From contig OY282382.1 of assembly GCA_958295905.1 (NCBI GenBank), positions 2,752,001 to 2,816,000 on the forward strand: DNA of 64,000 nt, given 5' to 3'. The notes beneath the pieces were generated by a model. That model saw only the letters and a list, made by a program, of their open reading frames with translations. It did no database searches and had not been told where the DNA came from. The translations under genes and the position numbers were made by a program. Source of the stretch: an uncultured Vicinamibacterales bacterium (GTDB lineage: Bacteria; Acidobacteriota; Vicinamibacteria; Vicinamibacterales; UBA8438). Positions 9,087-17,326 of the stretch are shown here, piece by piece; the stretch's first letter is position 1; each line of letters starts with the position of its first letter.

Positions 9087-10040
9087 ATGCTGAAGAAACT
9101 TGCGGTGGTCGCGCTGGTGGCGGCGGTCGGCGTGGTCTCGCTGGGAGGCCAGGAAGGGGGCGGCGGCTCCGGTGACTACACCCCCAAGCGGATCAACAAG
9201 GCGATCGAGCTGCTCGAGAACGACCAGCCGATCTACTACACGCAGGTCAGCGGGGGCGGCTACGAGGAGGGCAAGGCGCTGGCCCGGACGTGGGCCGACT
9301 ACATCACCTACAACCTTGAGCACAGCCCGTTCGACATGACGAATCTGCGCGCGTTCATGCAGGGGCTGGTCGACGGGGGGCCGACGAAGAGCGGCCACCG
9401 GACCCCGACGGTCATCGCGGTGCTGCCGTTCGGCGGCGTCAACGAGACGGTCATGTGGGGCAACTTCTGGATGGTCGAGCACCTGCTGGGTTCGGGGGTG
9501 CACGGGGTGCTGCTGGCCCACGCGCGGTCGCCCGAGGTCGTGAAGGTCCTGGTCGAGTCGGCCCGGTATCCCCACGCGAAGAAGGCCGACGGCCTCGACG
9601 AGGGCCTGCGCGGGAGCGGCGGACAGGGGTTCGCGGCCCGCATCTGGGGCGTGTCGAATGCCGAATACCAGCGGATGGCCGACACGTGGCCCCTCAATCC
9701 TGAAGGGGAGCTGCTCGTCGGCCTGAAGATCGAGGACCGGCACGCGCTGCAGAACGCCGAGGCGAGCACCGCGGTGCCCGGCGTCGGCTTCGCGGAGTGG
9801 GGGCCGGGCGACATGAGCATGTCCTACAACGTCTCGCGGGCCGAGAACCCCCAGGTGCTCGTCGACGCGCGGGCGCGGGTGTTCGCGGCCACGAAGGCGG
9901 CGGGCATCCCGTTCCTCAACGGCATGAACGCCGACAACATCATCGCGATGCTCGACGAAGGGGTGCGCATCGGGTCGAACCCGGGCCCCGAGGCGGCCGG
10001 CATGGGCCGCCGCCACACCGGGCGCCGGATGCCCTGGTAG
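9087..10040 (+). CDS. HpcH/HpaI aldolase-family protein with signal peptide
   Basis: This 317-residue protein is preceded by GAGGAGG five to six bases before the ATG. Residues 1-22 (MLKKLAVVALVAAVGVVSLG) form a signal peptide. The rest matches the HpcH/HpaI aldolase/citrate-lyase beta family: a central GVHGVLLAHARSPEVVKVLVE, a GLKIEDRHAL segment holding the acidic metal ligand region, and GPGDMSMSYN where family members have GPNDLS. Cytoplasmic members cleave 2-keto-3-deoxy sugar acids or similar compounds using a divalent metal. An exported form is unusual, and the true substrate is unknown. Confidence 0.8.
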   Translation: MLKKLAVVALVAAVGVVSLGGQEGGGGSGDYTPKRINKAIELLENDQPIYYTQVSGGGYEEGKALARTWADYITYNLEHSPFDMTNLRAFMQGLVDGGPTKSGHRTPTVIAVLPFGGVNETVMWGNFWMVEHLLGSGVHGVLLAHARSPEVVKVLVESARYPHAKKADGLDEGLRGSGGQGFAARIWGVSNAEYQRMADTWPLNPEGELLVGLKIEDRHALQNAEASTAVPGVGFAEWGPGDMSMSYNVSRAENPQVLVDARARVFAATKAAGIPFLNGMNADNIIAMLDEGVRIGSNPGPEAAGMGRRHTGRRMPW

Positions 10041-10049
10041 ACGGTCAAC

Positions 10050-10104
10050 CGGCGGGGGGGCGGCCCGCGCGCGCGAGAGATTCCGTGCGGGCCGCCCCCC
10101 GCCG
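10050..10104 (+). terminator. Strong hairpin after the aldolase-like gene
   Basis: The arms 10050-10068 and 10087-10104 are complementary over about 18 base pairs with one bulged G and an 18-nt loop. It begins 10 nt after the stop codon. No T-tract follows, so it is either a Rho-assisted or structure-only terminator, or a 3' stabilising hairpin. Confidence 0.5.
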
Positions 10105-10157
10105 ACCACGTTCGCGAACCCGCCCCGGGTGTAACGCGCGGCCGCGCCCCACGCGGG

Positions 10158-10163
10158 TATAAT
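10158..10163 (+). promoter_or_regulatory. Possible -10 box (TATAAT) upstream of PQQ dehydrogenase
   Basis: An exact TATAAT stands out in very GC-rich sequence 133 nt before the dehydrogenase start. No good -35 box lies 16-18 nt upstream. An overlapping TTGACT at 10163-10168 could instead serve as a -35 box for a weaker downstream -10. The call is tentative. Confidence 0.3.
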
Positions 10164-10295
10164 TGACTTCTTCGGCTTGCTCGTACCCGGTACGGGGCGC
10201 TCGATATCGCCGGCCGGGCCCGCATCGGACGCGCCATGCGTCCCTGCGGTCACGTCCCGTGCCCGCAACCCGGCAACCATGTTCGGAGGGAATGG

Positions 10296-12356
10296 ATGAG
10301 AGCACAGGCACAACGTCGCGGGGGCGCCGGACGCCTCGCGTGGATCGCGTTGCTGGCGGTGACCCTGGCGGTCACCGGCGCCACCGCCCAGGAGCGGGGC
10401 ACGCCCCACGGGGAATGGCGGTATCAGAGCGGTGACGCCTGGGGCACGCGGTTCTCGCCGCTCGACCAGATCGACGGTGAGAACTTCGAGGACCTCGAGG
10501 TGGCCTGGGTCTGGCGGGGCGACAACTTCAGCCCGCACACCAACTACGCGTCGCGGTCGACGCCCAGCTACATCGACGGCGTGCTCTACACCGTCGCCGG
10601 CTACCGGCGCACGGTGGTGGCGGTCGATCCGGCGACGGGCGAGACGCTGTGGACGTACCGCGAGCCCAACACCGTCCGCTGGGAGCAGTCCATGCGGTCG
10701 GCCTACGGCAAGGGCGTGGCCTACACGGAGCTCGACGGGCGGGGGGTCGTCTTCGTCGTGACCCCGGCCTTCTTCCTGCACGCGCTCGACGCCAAGACCG
10801 GACAGCACATCGAGGGATTCGGCTCGCCGGTGGACCTGCCCGGGTTCCCGGAGACCGGCGTCGTCGACCTGCTGGCCGGCCTGGGCCATCCCTACGATCC
10901 GAACACCGGGCTCGACCCGGCGCTGGGCTACATCACGAACTCGTCGCCCCCCATCGTGGTCAACGACACCATCGTCGTCGGCAACTCGCACGAGCAGGGC
11001 TACAGCCAGAGCCGCATCGAGAACGTGCCGGGCGACATCCTCGGCTACGACGTGCGCAACGGCCAGCTCAAGTGGAAGTTCAACATCATTCCGCAGACCG
11101 AGAGCGAGTTCGGGTTCGACACGTGGGAGAACGACGCGTGGCAATGGACCGGCGACGTGTCGTCGTGGGCGCCGCTCTCCGCCGACCTCGAGCGGGGCAT
11201 CGTCTACATTCCGACCAACGCGCCGACCATCGACTACTACGGCGGGTTCAGGCCGGGGGACAACCTGTTCGGCACGACCACCATCGCCCTCGACGTCGAG
11301 ACCGGTGAACGGGTCTGGCACTTCCAGACCGTGCATCATCCCATCTGGAACTACGACCTGCCCAACGTCCCGATTCTCGTGGACGTCACCGTCGACGGCG
11401 AAGAGGTGCCGATGGCCATCCAGACCACCAAGCAGGGTCTGACCTTCGCCTTCAACCGCGAGACCGGCGAGCCGGTCTGGCCCATCGAGGAGGTCGAGGT
11501 GCCGGCGTCGGTCGTGCCCGGCGAGCAGCTCTCGCCGACCCAGCCGATTCCCACCCGGCCCGCGCCGCTGGAGGCCCTCGGCCTGCCCGAGGAGAACGTC
11601 ATCGACTTCACCCCCGAGCTGCGGGCCGAGGCGCTCGAGATCATGAGCAACTTCCGGATCGGCGGGCCCTACATGCCGCCCCTGCCGGAAGGCCACAACG
11701 AGCCGGTCCAGGGGTGGATCGCCTGCTCGGGCGGGCTCAACATCACCAACCCGGCGTCGCTCGACCCGACCACCGGCGTCCTCTACCAGCCGTCGGGGCC
11801 GCAGTGCTCGGGTCGGCTGGTGCAGCCGGGGACCAACACCGACGGTGACACCCACGCCTGCACCTCGTCCGAGGGCGACTGCTGGACGACGGGCACGACG
11901 GTGTCCGACTGGGTGCAGGGCGGCGGCGTGGGCTGGGGCGGCCCCCAGGGGCTGCCGATGCACAAGCCTCCCTACAACCGCATCACCGCGATCGACATGA
12001 ACACCGGCGAGCATCTCTGGTGGCAGCCGGTGGGCGAGGCGTCCGAGCGCATGAAGCGGCACCCGGCCCTGCAGGGCGTCGACCTGACCGGGGTCGGCGG
12101 CGGCAGCCGGGCCGTGTCGATGGTGACCGGCAGCCTGCTGGTGACGACGCGGGGCATGAACGGGCCCGCCGTGCTCGACGCGCGCGACAAGGCGACGGGC
12201 GAGATCGTCGGCACCGTCGAGATCCCCGCGCCGGGTCAGTACGGCATGATGACCTACGAGCATGAGGGCCAGCAGTACATCGTCGTGCAGGTCGCGCAGG
12301 GCGGCAGCTTCCCCGCGTCCCTCGCGGCGCTGCGGCTGCCGGGCGACGGTCATTGA
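10296..12356 (+). CDS. Exported PQQ-dependent (quinoprotein) dehydrogenase
   Basis: This 686-residue protein starts at the ATG at 10296, chosen because GGAGGG lies 5 nt upstream; an earlier in-frame ATG at 10236 has no ribosome site. A signal peptide ends near ATAQE. The body is an eight-bladed quinoprotein propeller of the methanol/glucose dehydrogenase family, with repeated tryptophan-docking motifs such as AVDPATGETLWTYRE and ALDVETGERVWHFQ. No C-terminal cytochrome c domain is present, so electrons must leave through a separate carrier. The substrate, probably an alcohol or sugar, cannot be assigned. A clear intrinsic terminator follows at 12511. Confidence 0.88.
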   Translation: MRAQAQRRGGAGRLAWIALLAVTLAVTGATAQERGTPHGEWRYQSGDAWGTRFSPLDQIDGENFEDLEVAWVWRGDNFSPHTNYASRSTPSYIDGVLYTVAGYRRTVVAVDPATGETLWTYREPNTVRWEQSMRSAYGKGVAYTELDGRGVVFVVTPAFFLHALDAKTGQHIEGFGSPVDLPGFPETGVVDLLAGLGHPYDPNTGLDPALGYITNSSPPIVVNDTIVVGNSHEQGYSQSRIENVPGDILGYDVRNGQLKWKFNIIPQTESEFGFDTWENDAWQWTGDVSSWAPLSADLERGIVYIPTNAPTIDYYGGFRPGDNLFGTTTIALDVETGERVWHFQTVHHPIWNYDLPNVPILVDVTVDGEEVPMAIQTTKQGLTFAFNRETGEPVWPIEEVEVPASVVPGEQLSPTQPIPTRPAPLEALGLPEENVIDFTPELRAEALEIMSNFRIGGPYMPPLPEGHNEPVQGWIACSGGLNITNPASLDPTTGVLYQPSGPQCSGRLVQPGTNTDGDTHACTSSEGDCWTTGTTVSDWVQGGGVGWGGPQGLPMHKPPYNRITAIDMNTGEHLWWQPVGEASERMKRHPALQGVDLTGVGGGSRAVSMVTGSLLVTTRGMNGPAVLDARDKATGEIVGTVEIPAPGQYGMMTYEHEGQQYIVVQVAQGGSFPASLAALRLPGDGH

Positions 12357-12434
12357 TGCCGGATCCGGGCATGGGCCGCCCGTGCGTCGCCGTACCCGCG
12401 GCGCTGCGGCTGCCGGGCGGCGGTCACTGATGCC
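12323..12434 (+). repeat. Duplicated 3' end of the PQQ dehydrogenase gene
   Basis: The last 34 coding bases plus stop and a few more (12323-12360) are repeated at 12397-12434 with only two mismatches (offset 74 nt). The second copy keeps a TGA at the matching place but is outside the gene. This looks like a small tandem duplication of the gene tail. Confidence 0.8.
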
Positions 12435-12510
12435 GATCCGCGCGGATCGGCCCCGCCGGCGGCCGGGCGGCCAACGCCTTGCCGCCACGCCGGCGCCGGT
12501 TCGACATTTG

Positions 12511-12550
12511 GGCGGGTCCGGGGACGACCCCGGGCCCGCCTTCGTTTTTT
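12511..12550 (+). terminator. Intrinsic terminator
   Basis: A 13-base-pair stem (12511-12523 with 12528-12540, one G-T pair) and a 4-nt ACGA loop is followed at once by TTCGTTTTTT. This is the best Rho-independent terminator in the window. It ends the dehydrogenase transcript and lies just before the ribosome site of the next gene. Confidence 0.9.
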
Positions 12551-12574
12551 CCCACCATCGGGCGGAGGCGTTTC

Positions 12575-13393
12575 TTGAACGGTGACGGCAACCTGGCGGT
12601 CTTCTGCGACTTCGAGAACGTCGCCCTCGGGGTCCGCGACGCCGATCTCAAACGGTTCGACGTGCGGCCGGTGCTCGAACGGCTGCTGCTGAAGGGCAGC
12701 ATCGTCGCCAAGAAGGCGTACTGCGACTGGGACCGCTACAAGGAGTTCAAGGCGCCGATGCACGAGGCGGCGTTCGAGCTCATCGAGATTCCCCACGCGC
12801 GGCAGTCGGGCAAGAACTCGGCGGACATCCGCATGGTCGTCGACGCCCTCGACCTGTGCTACACGAAAGAGCACATCGACACGTTCGTGGTCATCTCGGG
12901 CGACTCCGACTTTTCCCCCCTGGTCAGCAAGCTGCGCGAGAACGCCAAGTCGGTGATCGGGGTCGGGGTGAAGAACGCCACCTCGGACCTGCTGGTCAAC
13001 AACTGCGACGAGTTCATCTTCTACGACGATCTGGTGGCCGAGAGCCCGCCCGCCCGCCGCCGGTCCCGCGGGAAGCCGCGGGCGAAGAAGACGGCCGAGA
13101 CACCGAAGAAGGCCGACGCCGCGCCGGCGAAGAACGATCCGGTGCAGACGGCCATCGACCTCGTCATCCAGACCGCCGAGGCGATCTACGCCGAGCGCGG
13201 AGATCGAGCGAAGCTGTGGGGGTCGATGATCAAGCAGACCCTCAAGCGGCGGCGCCCCGGATTCAACGAATCGGCCTACGGCTTCGGCTCGTTCAACGAC
13301 CTCCTGGAGGAGGCGCAGGCGCGCGGTCACCTGCAGCTCGACCTCGACGAGCGCTCCGGCGGCTACATCATCGGCAAGATCACCCGAGACTGA
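12575..13393 (+). CDS. NYN-domain (LabA/DUF88) protein with C-terminal OST-HTH/LOTUS-like domain
   Basis: The TTG at 12575 is taken as start because GGAGG lies 6 nt upstream. A longer frame from 12479 would run through the terminator stem. The 272-residue protein begins with the NYN core (LAVFCDFENVALG; conserved Asp12 and Asn15), continues with KNSADIRMVVDALDLCY and VVISGDSDFSPLVSKLRE, the other acidic metal-site motifs, and then a Lys/Ala-rich linker at about residues 155-185. The last about 85 residues (AIDLVIQTAEAIYAERGDRA onward) look like an OST-HTH/LOTUS RNA-binding domain. NYN proteins are PIN-like ribonucleases, so a role in RNA turnover is likely. Confidence 0.85.
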   Translation: MNGDGNLAVFCDFENVALGVRDADLKRFDVRPVLERLLLKGSIVAKKAYCDWDRYKEFKAPMHEAAFELIEIPHARQSGKNSADIRMVVDALDLCYTKEHIDTFVVISGDSDFSPLVSKLRENAKSVIGVGVKNATSDLLVNNCDEFIFYDDLVAESPPARRRSRGKPRAKKTAETPKKADAAPAKNDPVQTAIDLVIQTAEAIYAERGDRAKLWGSMIKQTLKRRRPGFNESAYGFGSFNDLLEEAQARGHLQLDLDERSGGYIIGKITRD

Positions 13394-13455
13394 TCGCGAG
13401 GAGAACCGAATGAGCTACAGTCTCGTGTTCCGGTGTCATTTGGCGTGGGTTCTCG

Positions 13456-13532
13456 CGGACTGGTCGGCGTAGCAGCCCCGTGGCAGTGCGCCGTGAAAGG
13501 CGCCATTCTTCAGCGGGTGCGAATCCCGTCCG
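13456..13532 (+). ncRNA. Candidate structured RNA element
   Basis: In a 363-nt gap between the NYN and amidase genes, several helices nest. CGGAC (13456-13460) pairs with GTCCG (13528-13532), enclosing a GCGCC/GGCGC hairpin (13488-13503) and a T-arm-like GCGGG-TGCGAAT-CCCGT hairpin (13513-13529, sharing two bases with the closing helix). It is not a tRNA: the middle loop has six bases and no anticodon geometry. Family unknown. It could be part of a HEARO/IscB-type or other element RNA, but no nuclease gene is nearby. Confidence 0.3.
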
Positions 13533-13574
13533 GCAACTGCGGAAGAAGACATCGAATAAAGTTGGACTCACCCC

Positions 13575-13681
13575 CACGACCCGGGGAGATTGCCCGACGA
13601 ACGCGACGAGCCTCGCCAAAGGCGGATCGTTCAACATCCTCTGGAGCACGACCCGGGAGATTGCCCGACGAACGCGACGAG
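13575..13681 (+). repeat. Two 35/36-nt direct repeats with a 36-nt gap
   Basis: The segments 13575-13610 and 13647-13681 are identical except for one extra G in the first. The second copy starts a further inverted pair, TTGCCCG (13661-13667) with CGGGCAA (13688-13694). No third copy and no cas gene are visible. Confidence 0.85.
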
Positions 13682-13756
13682 GGGTGGCGGGCAAGCCGGG
13701 GCAAGTTGCGCTCAAATCGGCGATCAATTCAAGGTTTTCCACTACAGGACCTGTCG

Positions 13757-15478
13757 ATGGATGATCTCAAGCTCGCGACGAACCGGCGGCACTTTCTCGG
13801 CGCGTTGTCGGCGGCCGGGCTCGGGTCGACCCTGCTGCCCGGGGCCCTCGTGGCGGTGGCCCAGGACGCGGAGGTGGTCACGGTGGAGATGCTCGAGGCG
13901 GCGCAGCGGCTGGCCGGGCTGCGCTTCACCCCCGACGAGCTCCAGCGGCTGGCCGAGCGTCTGAACGGTCCCGGCGACCGGCGGCGCGATTTCGAGACGC
14001 TGCGGGCCGCGAACCTCGGGAACGCCCAGCAGCCGGCCATCGTGTTCAATCCCGTGCCCCCGGGCATGACCCTGCCGGCCGACCGGGGTCCGAACCGCCG
14101 CGAGCCGGTCACCGTCGCCATGCCCGCCAGCGACGAGGCCCTGGCCTTCCTGCCCGTCACCCATCTCGCGCGGCTCGTCGAGACGCGGCAGGTCAAGCCG
14201 TCGGAGCTGACCGAGCTCTATCTGGCGCGGTTGAAGCAGCACGATCCGGCGCTGCGCTGCGTGGTCAGCTACACCGAGGACCTCGCCCGGCGCCAAGCCC
14301 GGCGGGCCGACGAGGAGATCGCGGCGGGGACCTACCGGGGGCCGCTGCACGGCATTCCCTGGGGCGCCAAGGACCTCCTCGCGGTGCGGGGGACCCGGAC
14401 CACCTGGGGCGCCTCGCCCTACCGCGGGCAGACCATCGACACCGACGCCACCGTCTACCGCCGGCTCACCGATGCCGGCGCGATCCTGGTCGCCAAGCTG
14501 TCGATGGGCGCGCTGGCCTCCGGCGACCGCTGGTTCGGCGGCCGCACCCGCAGCCCCTGGAACCTCGAGCAGGGATCGAGCGGATCGTCGGCGGGCCCGG
14601 GGGCGGCCACGGCGGCGGGCCTCGTCGGGTTCTCGATCGGCACCGAGACGCGGGGATCGATCATTTCGCCCTCGACCCGGAACGGGGTCACCGGCCTGCG
14701 CCCGACCTTCGGCCGCGTGAGCCGTCACGGCGCGATGGCCCTGAGCTGGACCATGGACAAGATCGGACCGATGTGCCGGTCGGCCGAGGACTGCGCGCTC
14801 GTGTTCGCGGCCATCCAGGGGCCGGACGGGCTCGACAACACCTTGTTCGACGTGCCGTTCAACTGGGACGCGGCCAGCGACGTCACCGCCCTGCGGGTCG
14901 CGTACCTGCGGTCGGCGTTCGAGGAAGAGGACGCCGGCGAAGGCGGGAACACGCCGCGGGCCGCCGGCCGCCGGCAGACGCTGGCCAACAACCGCGCCGC
15001 GCTCGACGTGATACGCGGTCTCGGGGTGCAGGCGGTGCCGCTCGACCTCCCCGAGCTGCCGAGCGGGGCGATCGGGTTCATTCTCGGCACCGAGGCGGCG
15101 GCGGCGTTCGACGTGCCCACACTGAACGCTCAGCTCGACAGCATGCGGGACGAGCCCGAACGCAGCCGGTGGCCCGACAGCTTCCGGGCGTCGCGCTTCG
15201 TGCCGGCCGTCGAGTACCTGCAGGCGAACCGCCTGCGCATGCGCATCATCGAAGACCTGCACGAGGCCCTCGGCGACTTCGACCTGTTCGTCGGCAGCAA
15301 CCTCGGGTTGACGAACCTGACCGGGCATCCCGAGATCAGCCTGCCCAGCGGGTTCCACGAGGGCAGCCCGACCAGCCTGCGATTCACCGGCAAGCTCTTC
15401 GGGGAACGCGGGATTCTGCGCTTGGCCCACGCGTTCCAGATGGCCACCGATCACCATCTGCAGCATCCGCAACTGTAA
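13757..15478 (+). CDS. Tat-exported amidase-signature family hydrolase
   Basis: This 573-residue protein starts at ATG 13757 and carries a twin-arginine signal (NRRHFLGALSAAGLGSTLLP). The amidase-signature Ser-cisSer-Lys triad is present: Lys in GIPWGAKDLLAVRG, and the Ser-rich loop SSGSSAGPGAATAAGLVGFS followed by GTETRGSIISPS. The C-terminal part (GHPEISLPSGFH) is also typical. Such enzymes hydrolyse amide bonds of diverse substrates; the substrate here is unknown. The frame is open far upstream, but that part covers the structured non-coding stretch and has no start with a ribosome site. Confidence 0.88.
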   Translation: MDDLKLATNRRHFLGALSAAGLGSTLLPGALVAVAQDAEVVTVEMLEAAQRLAGLRFTPDELQRLAERLNGPGDRRRDFETLRAANLGNAQQPAIVFNPVPPGMTLPADRGPNRREPVTVAMPASDEALAFLPVTHLARLVETRQVKPSELTELYLARLKQHDPALRCVVSYTEDLARRQARRADEEIAAGTYRGPLHGIPWGAKDLLAVRGTRTTWGASPYRGQTIDTDATVYRRLTDAGAILVAKLSMGALASGDRWFGGRTRSPWNLEQGSSGSSAGPGAATAAGLVGFSIGTETRGSIISPSTRNGVTGLRPTFGRVSRHGAMALSWTMDKIGPMCRSAEDCALVFAAIQGPDGLDNTLFDVPFNWDAASDVTALRVAYLRSAFEEEDAGEGGNTPRAAGRRQTLANNRAALDVIRGLGVQAVPLDLPELPSGAIGFILGTEAAAAFDVPTLNAQLDSMRDEPERSRWPDSFRASRFVPAVEYLQANRLRMRIIEDLHEALGDFDLFVGSNLGLTNLTGHPEISLPSGFHEGSPTSLRFTGKLFGERGILRLAHAFQMATDHHLQHPQL

Positions 15479-15484
15479 CTGCAG

Positions 15485-15577
15485 GAAGCCCGCGTTCGAC
15501 GGCGCCGGCGCGGCGGGGTGCCGGCGGTGCAGCGCGGCCAAGTCACGGCCCGGCCGCGGCGAAGCCCGCGTTCGACG
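15485..15577 (+). repeat. 17-nt direct repeat pair downstream of the amidase
   Basis: GAAGCCCGCGTTCGACG occurs at 15485-15501 and 15561-15577 in the 198-nt space between the amidase stop and the end of the convergent ATPase gene. Each copy is followed by a GC-rich region able to fold. No T-tract was seen. Confidence 0.6.
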
Positions 15578-15676
15578 CCGCGGCGCGGCCGCGTGCCGAC
15601 GGGGGCGACGGGGCGTACCGCGCCGGCGGACGTTGCGGCGGGGTGGTCGTGTTCCCCGGCCCGACGGTCGGGCAGA

Positions 15677-17275
15677 CTACATGCCCCACACGACGATCGT
15701 GCGGCCGTCCCGGCGCACCTCGCGGCGAAACACCCGCTCCTCCCACGGTTTTCCTGCCGTGCGATCGAAGACGATCAGGTGGCCGGCCCCGCTCCCGCAC
15801 CGATCCATGTAGCCGAGCGTCTGCTCGACGCCCTGGCGGATGGTCCCCTCGAGACTCTGGCGGCGTCCCTCGTGCAGCACTTTGCACTCGATGATGAACT
15901 TGCGCCGATGCTCGGGCGGGCCGTCGCCCCCCGGCCAGAGGATCAGCAGGTCGGTGCGCCCCCGGCCCAGGCCGTACTCCCGTTCGATGCGTCCGCCGCC
16001 GTTCACCACCCGCTGCAGAAACGCCTGCAGGATGAGCTGCGGGCCCGCCTCCCGATACTCGAACCGTTCCAGCCAATGCTCGGAGTGCGCGCGGAAGAAC
16101 GCCTGGAAGGCGGCCAGCAGCCTGTCGAGGTTCAGGCCGCCGTCGGCATTCACGTACCAGGCGGCCTCCTGAGCCAGGCTGTCCTGCAGGACGTAGCCCA
16201 ACTCGCGCGGCACTACCTCGGCGTAGATGGGATTGGCGATGCGCGGCGGCGAGCCCTGGGCGACCAAGCCCAGGTTGCGGACGTAGTCTAGATCGTGGAG
16301 ATCGTACCGGGGCTCGTCGCCGCCGCTCAGCATGGGCTCGACGACGCGCCGTACGCGCGCCTCTTGCAGCTTGTGGGCGAGCTGGTCGAGGTGGGTCCGC
16401 CGGCTCACGATCAGCCGCTCGCGGGCGTCGGCGATACCGGCCCCGGTGATGGCGCGCGAGCGGTCGCGGCCGGCTTCGCGCTCGAAGCAGGCGTCGGCGC
16501 AGAGCGCGTTCACCAGCCAGGGCTGGCCCCGGGTCTGGGTCCAGACCATCTCCAGGGCCTCGGGCGTGAACGCCTGACCGGTCGCATCGGTATGCTGCGC
16601 GAGCAACGCGCGCGTTTCGGCCTCGGAGAAGTCGCCGAGCCGCAGCGACTCGGCCACCACGTTGAACGGGCTGCCGCCGGCGATCACCTCTCCGGAACGG
16701 GAGCGGATGCGGTAGTCCTGGATGTCGCGCACGCCGCACAGCACCACGCTTTGCGGGAACCCCTCGGGCCGCTGCTCGTAGCCGGCGCGCAACTGACGGA
16801 GCACGGACAGCAGCGTGTCGCCGACGAGCGAGTCGATCTCGTCGACGAGCAGGACCAGCGGCGTGGGGTCGGCCAGGCACCAGCTCGTCAACGCCTCGCT
16901 CAGGGCGTCGTCGGGGCCGGATTTCGCCAGGATGCCGGGCCAGGCGTCGTGCAGGAACTCGTCGCCGGACAGGCGCGCCCGAGAGGCCAGCCGGCTCAGG
17001 ATGGCGCGAATCGCGCGTCCCGTGTCTTCGCGCGCCGCCTGACCGACCTCGACGTTCGTGTGCACGCACCGGAAGTCGCCCGCCCCGCCCCGGTTCAGCA
17101 GGTTCCGCAGGGCGATGAGGGTGGACGTCTTGCCCGTCTGCCGGGGCGCATGCAGCACGAAGTACCGCTTGCGCCGGATCATGTCCAGGACGCGGTCGAG
17201 GTCCAGCCGCTCCAGCGGCGGAACGTGATAGTGGTCCTCGGGGCGAACGGGGCCTTCCGTGTTGAATCGGCGCAT
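15677..17275 (-). CDS. AAA-like ATPase with C-terminal PD-(D/E)XK nuclease-like domain
   Basis: This 532-residue protein starts at ATG 17275. Walker A is HAPRQTGKTST (residues 42-52) and Walker B is PLVLLVDEIDSLVG near residue 140; an arginine-rich sensor region follows (GVRDIQDYRIRSRSG). Residues about 250-330 form a helical lid. The C-terminal part GLGRGRTDLLILW ... KFIIECKVLHEG gives the D and E-x-K signature of PD-(D/E)XK nucleases. This two-part design matches the AAA-like ATPase/nuclease proteins often annotated as hypothetical and linked to mobile DNA or defence. A MITE-like element begins 52 nt upstream of its start. An analogous protein of a related family lies at 50104-51642. Confidence 0.8.
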   Translation of the reverse strand: MRRFNTEGPVRPEDHYHVPPLERLDLDRVLDMIRRKRYFVLHAPRQTGKTSTLIALRNLLNRGGAGDFRCVHTNVEVGQAAREDTGRAIRAILSRLASRARLSGDEFLHDAWPGILAKSGPDDALSEALTSWCLADPTPLVLLVDEIDSLVGDTLLSVLRQLRAGYEQRPEGFPQSVVLCGVRDIQDYRIRSRSGEVIAGGSPFNVVAESLRLGDFSEAETRALLAQHTDATGQAFTPEALEMVWTQTRGQPWLVNALCADACFEREAGRDRSRAITGAGIADARERLIVSRRTHLDQLAHKLQEARVRRVVEPMLSGGDEPRYDLHDLDYVRNLGLVAQGSPPRIANPIYAEVVPRELGYVLQDSLAQEAAWYVNADGGLNLDRLLAAFQAFFRAHSEHWLERFEYREAGPQLILQAFLQRVVNGGGRIEREYGLGRGRTDLLILWPGGDGPPEHRRKFIIECKVLHEGRRQSLEGTIRQGVEQTLGYMDRCGSGAGHLIVFDRTAGKPWEERVFRREVRRDGRTIVVWGM

Positions 17276-17326
17276 GGGTCCCAGTATGCGCCCCGGCGGC
17301 GCGATGCCACCACCCGGCCCGGACCG

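Noticed and set aside
12479-12574. Upstream TTG start for the NYN protein
   Set aside because: The extra 32 codons span a terminator hairpin and lack a ribosome site.
13456-13532. A tRNA gene
   Set aside because: A T-arm-like hairpin is present, but the anticodon-type loop has six bases, there is no D-arm consensus and no proper 7-bp acceptor stem.
13575-13681. A CRISPR array
   Set aside because: Only two repeats, one spacer, and no cas genes in 64 kb.
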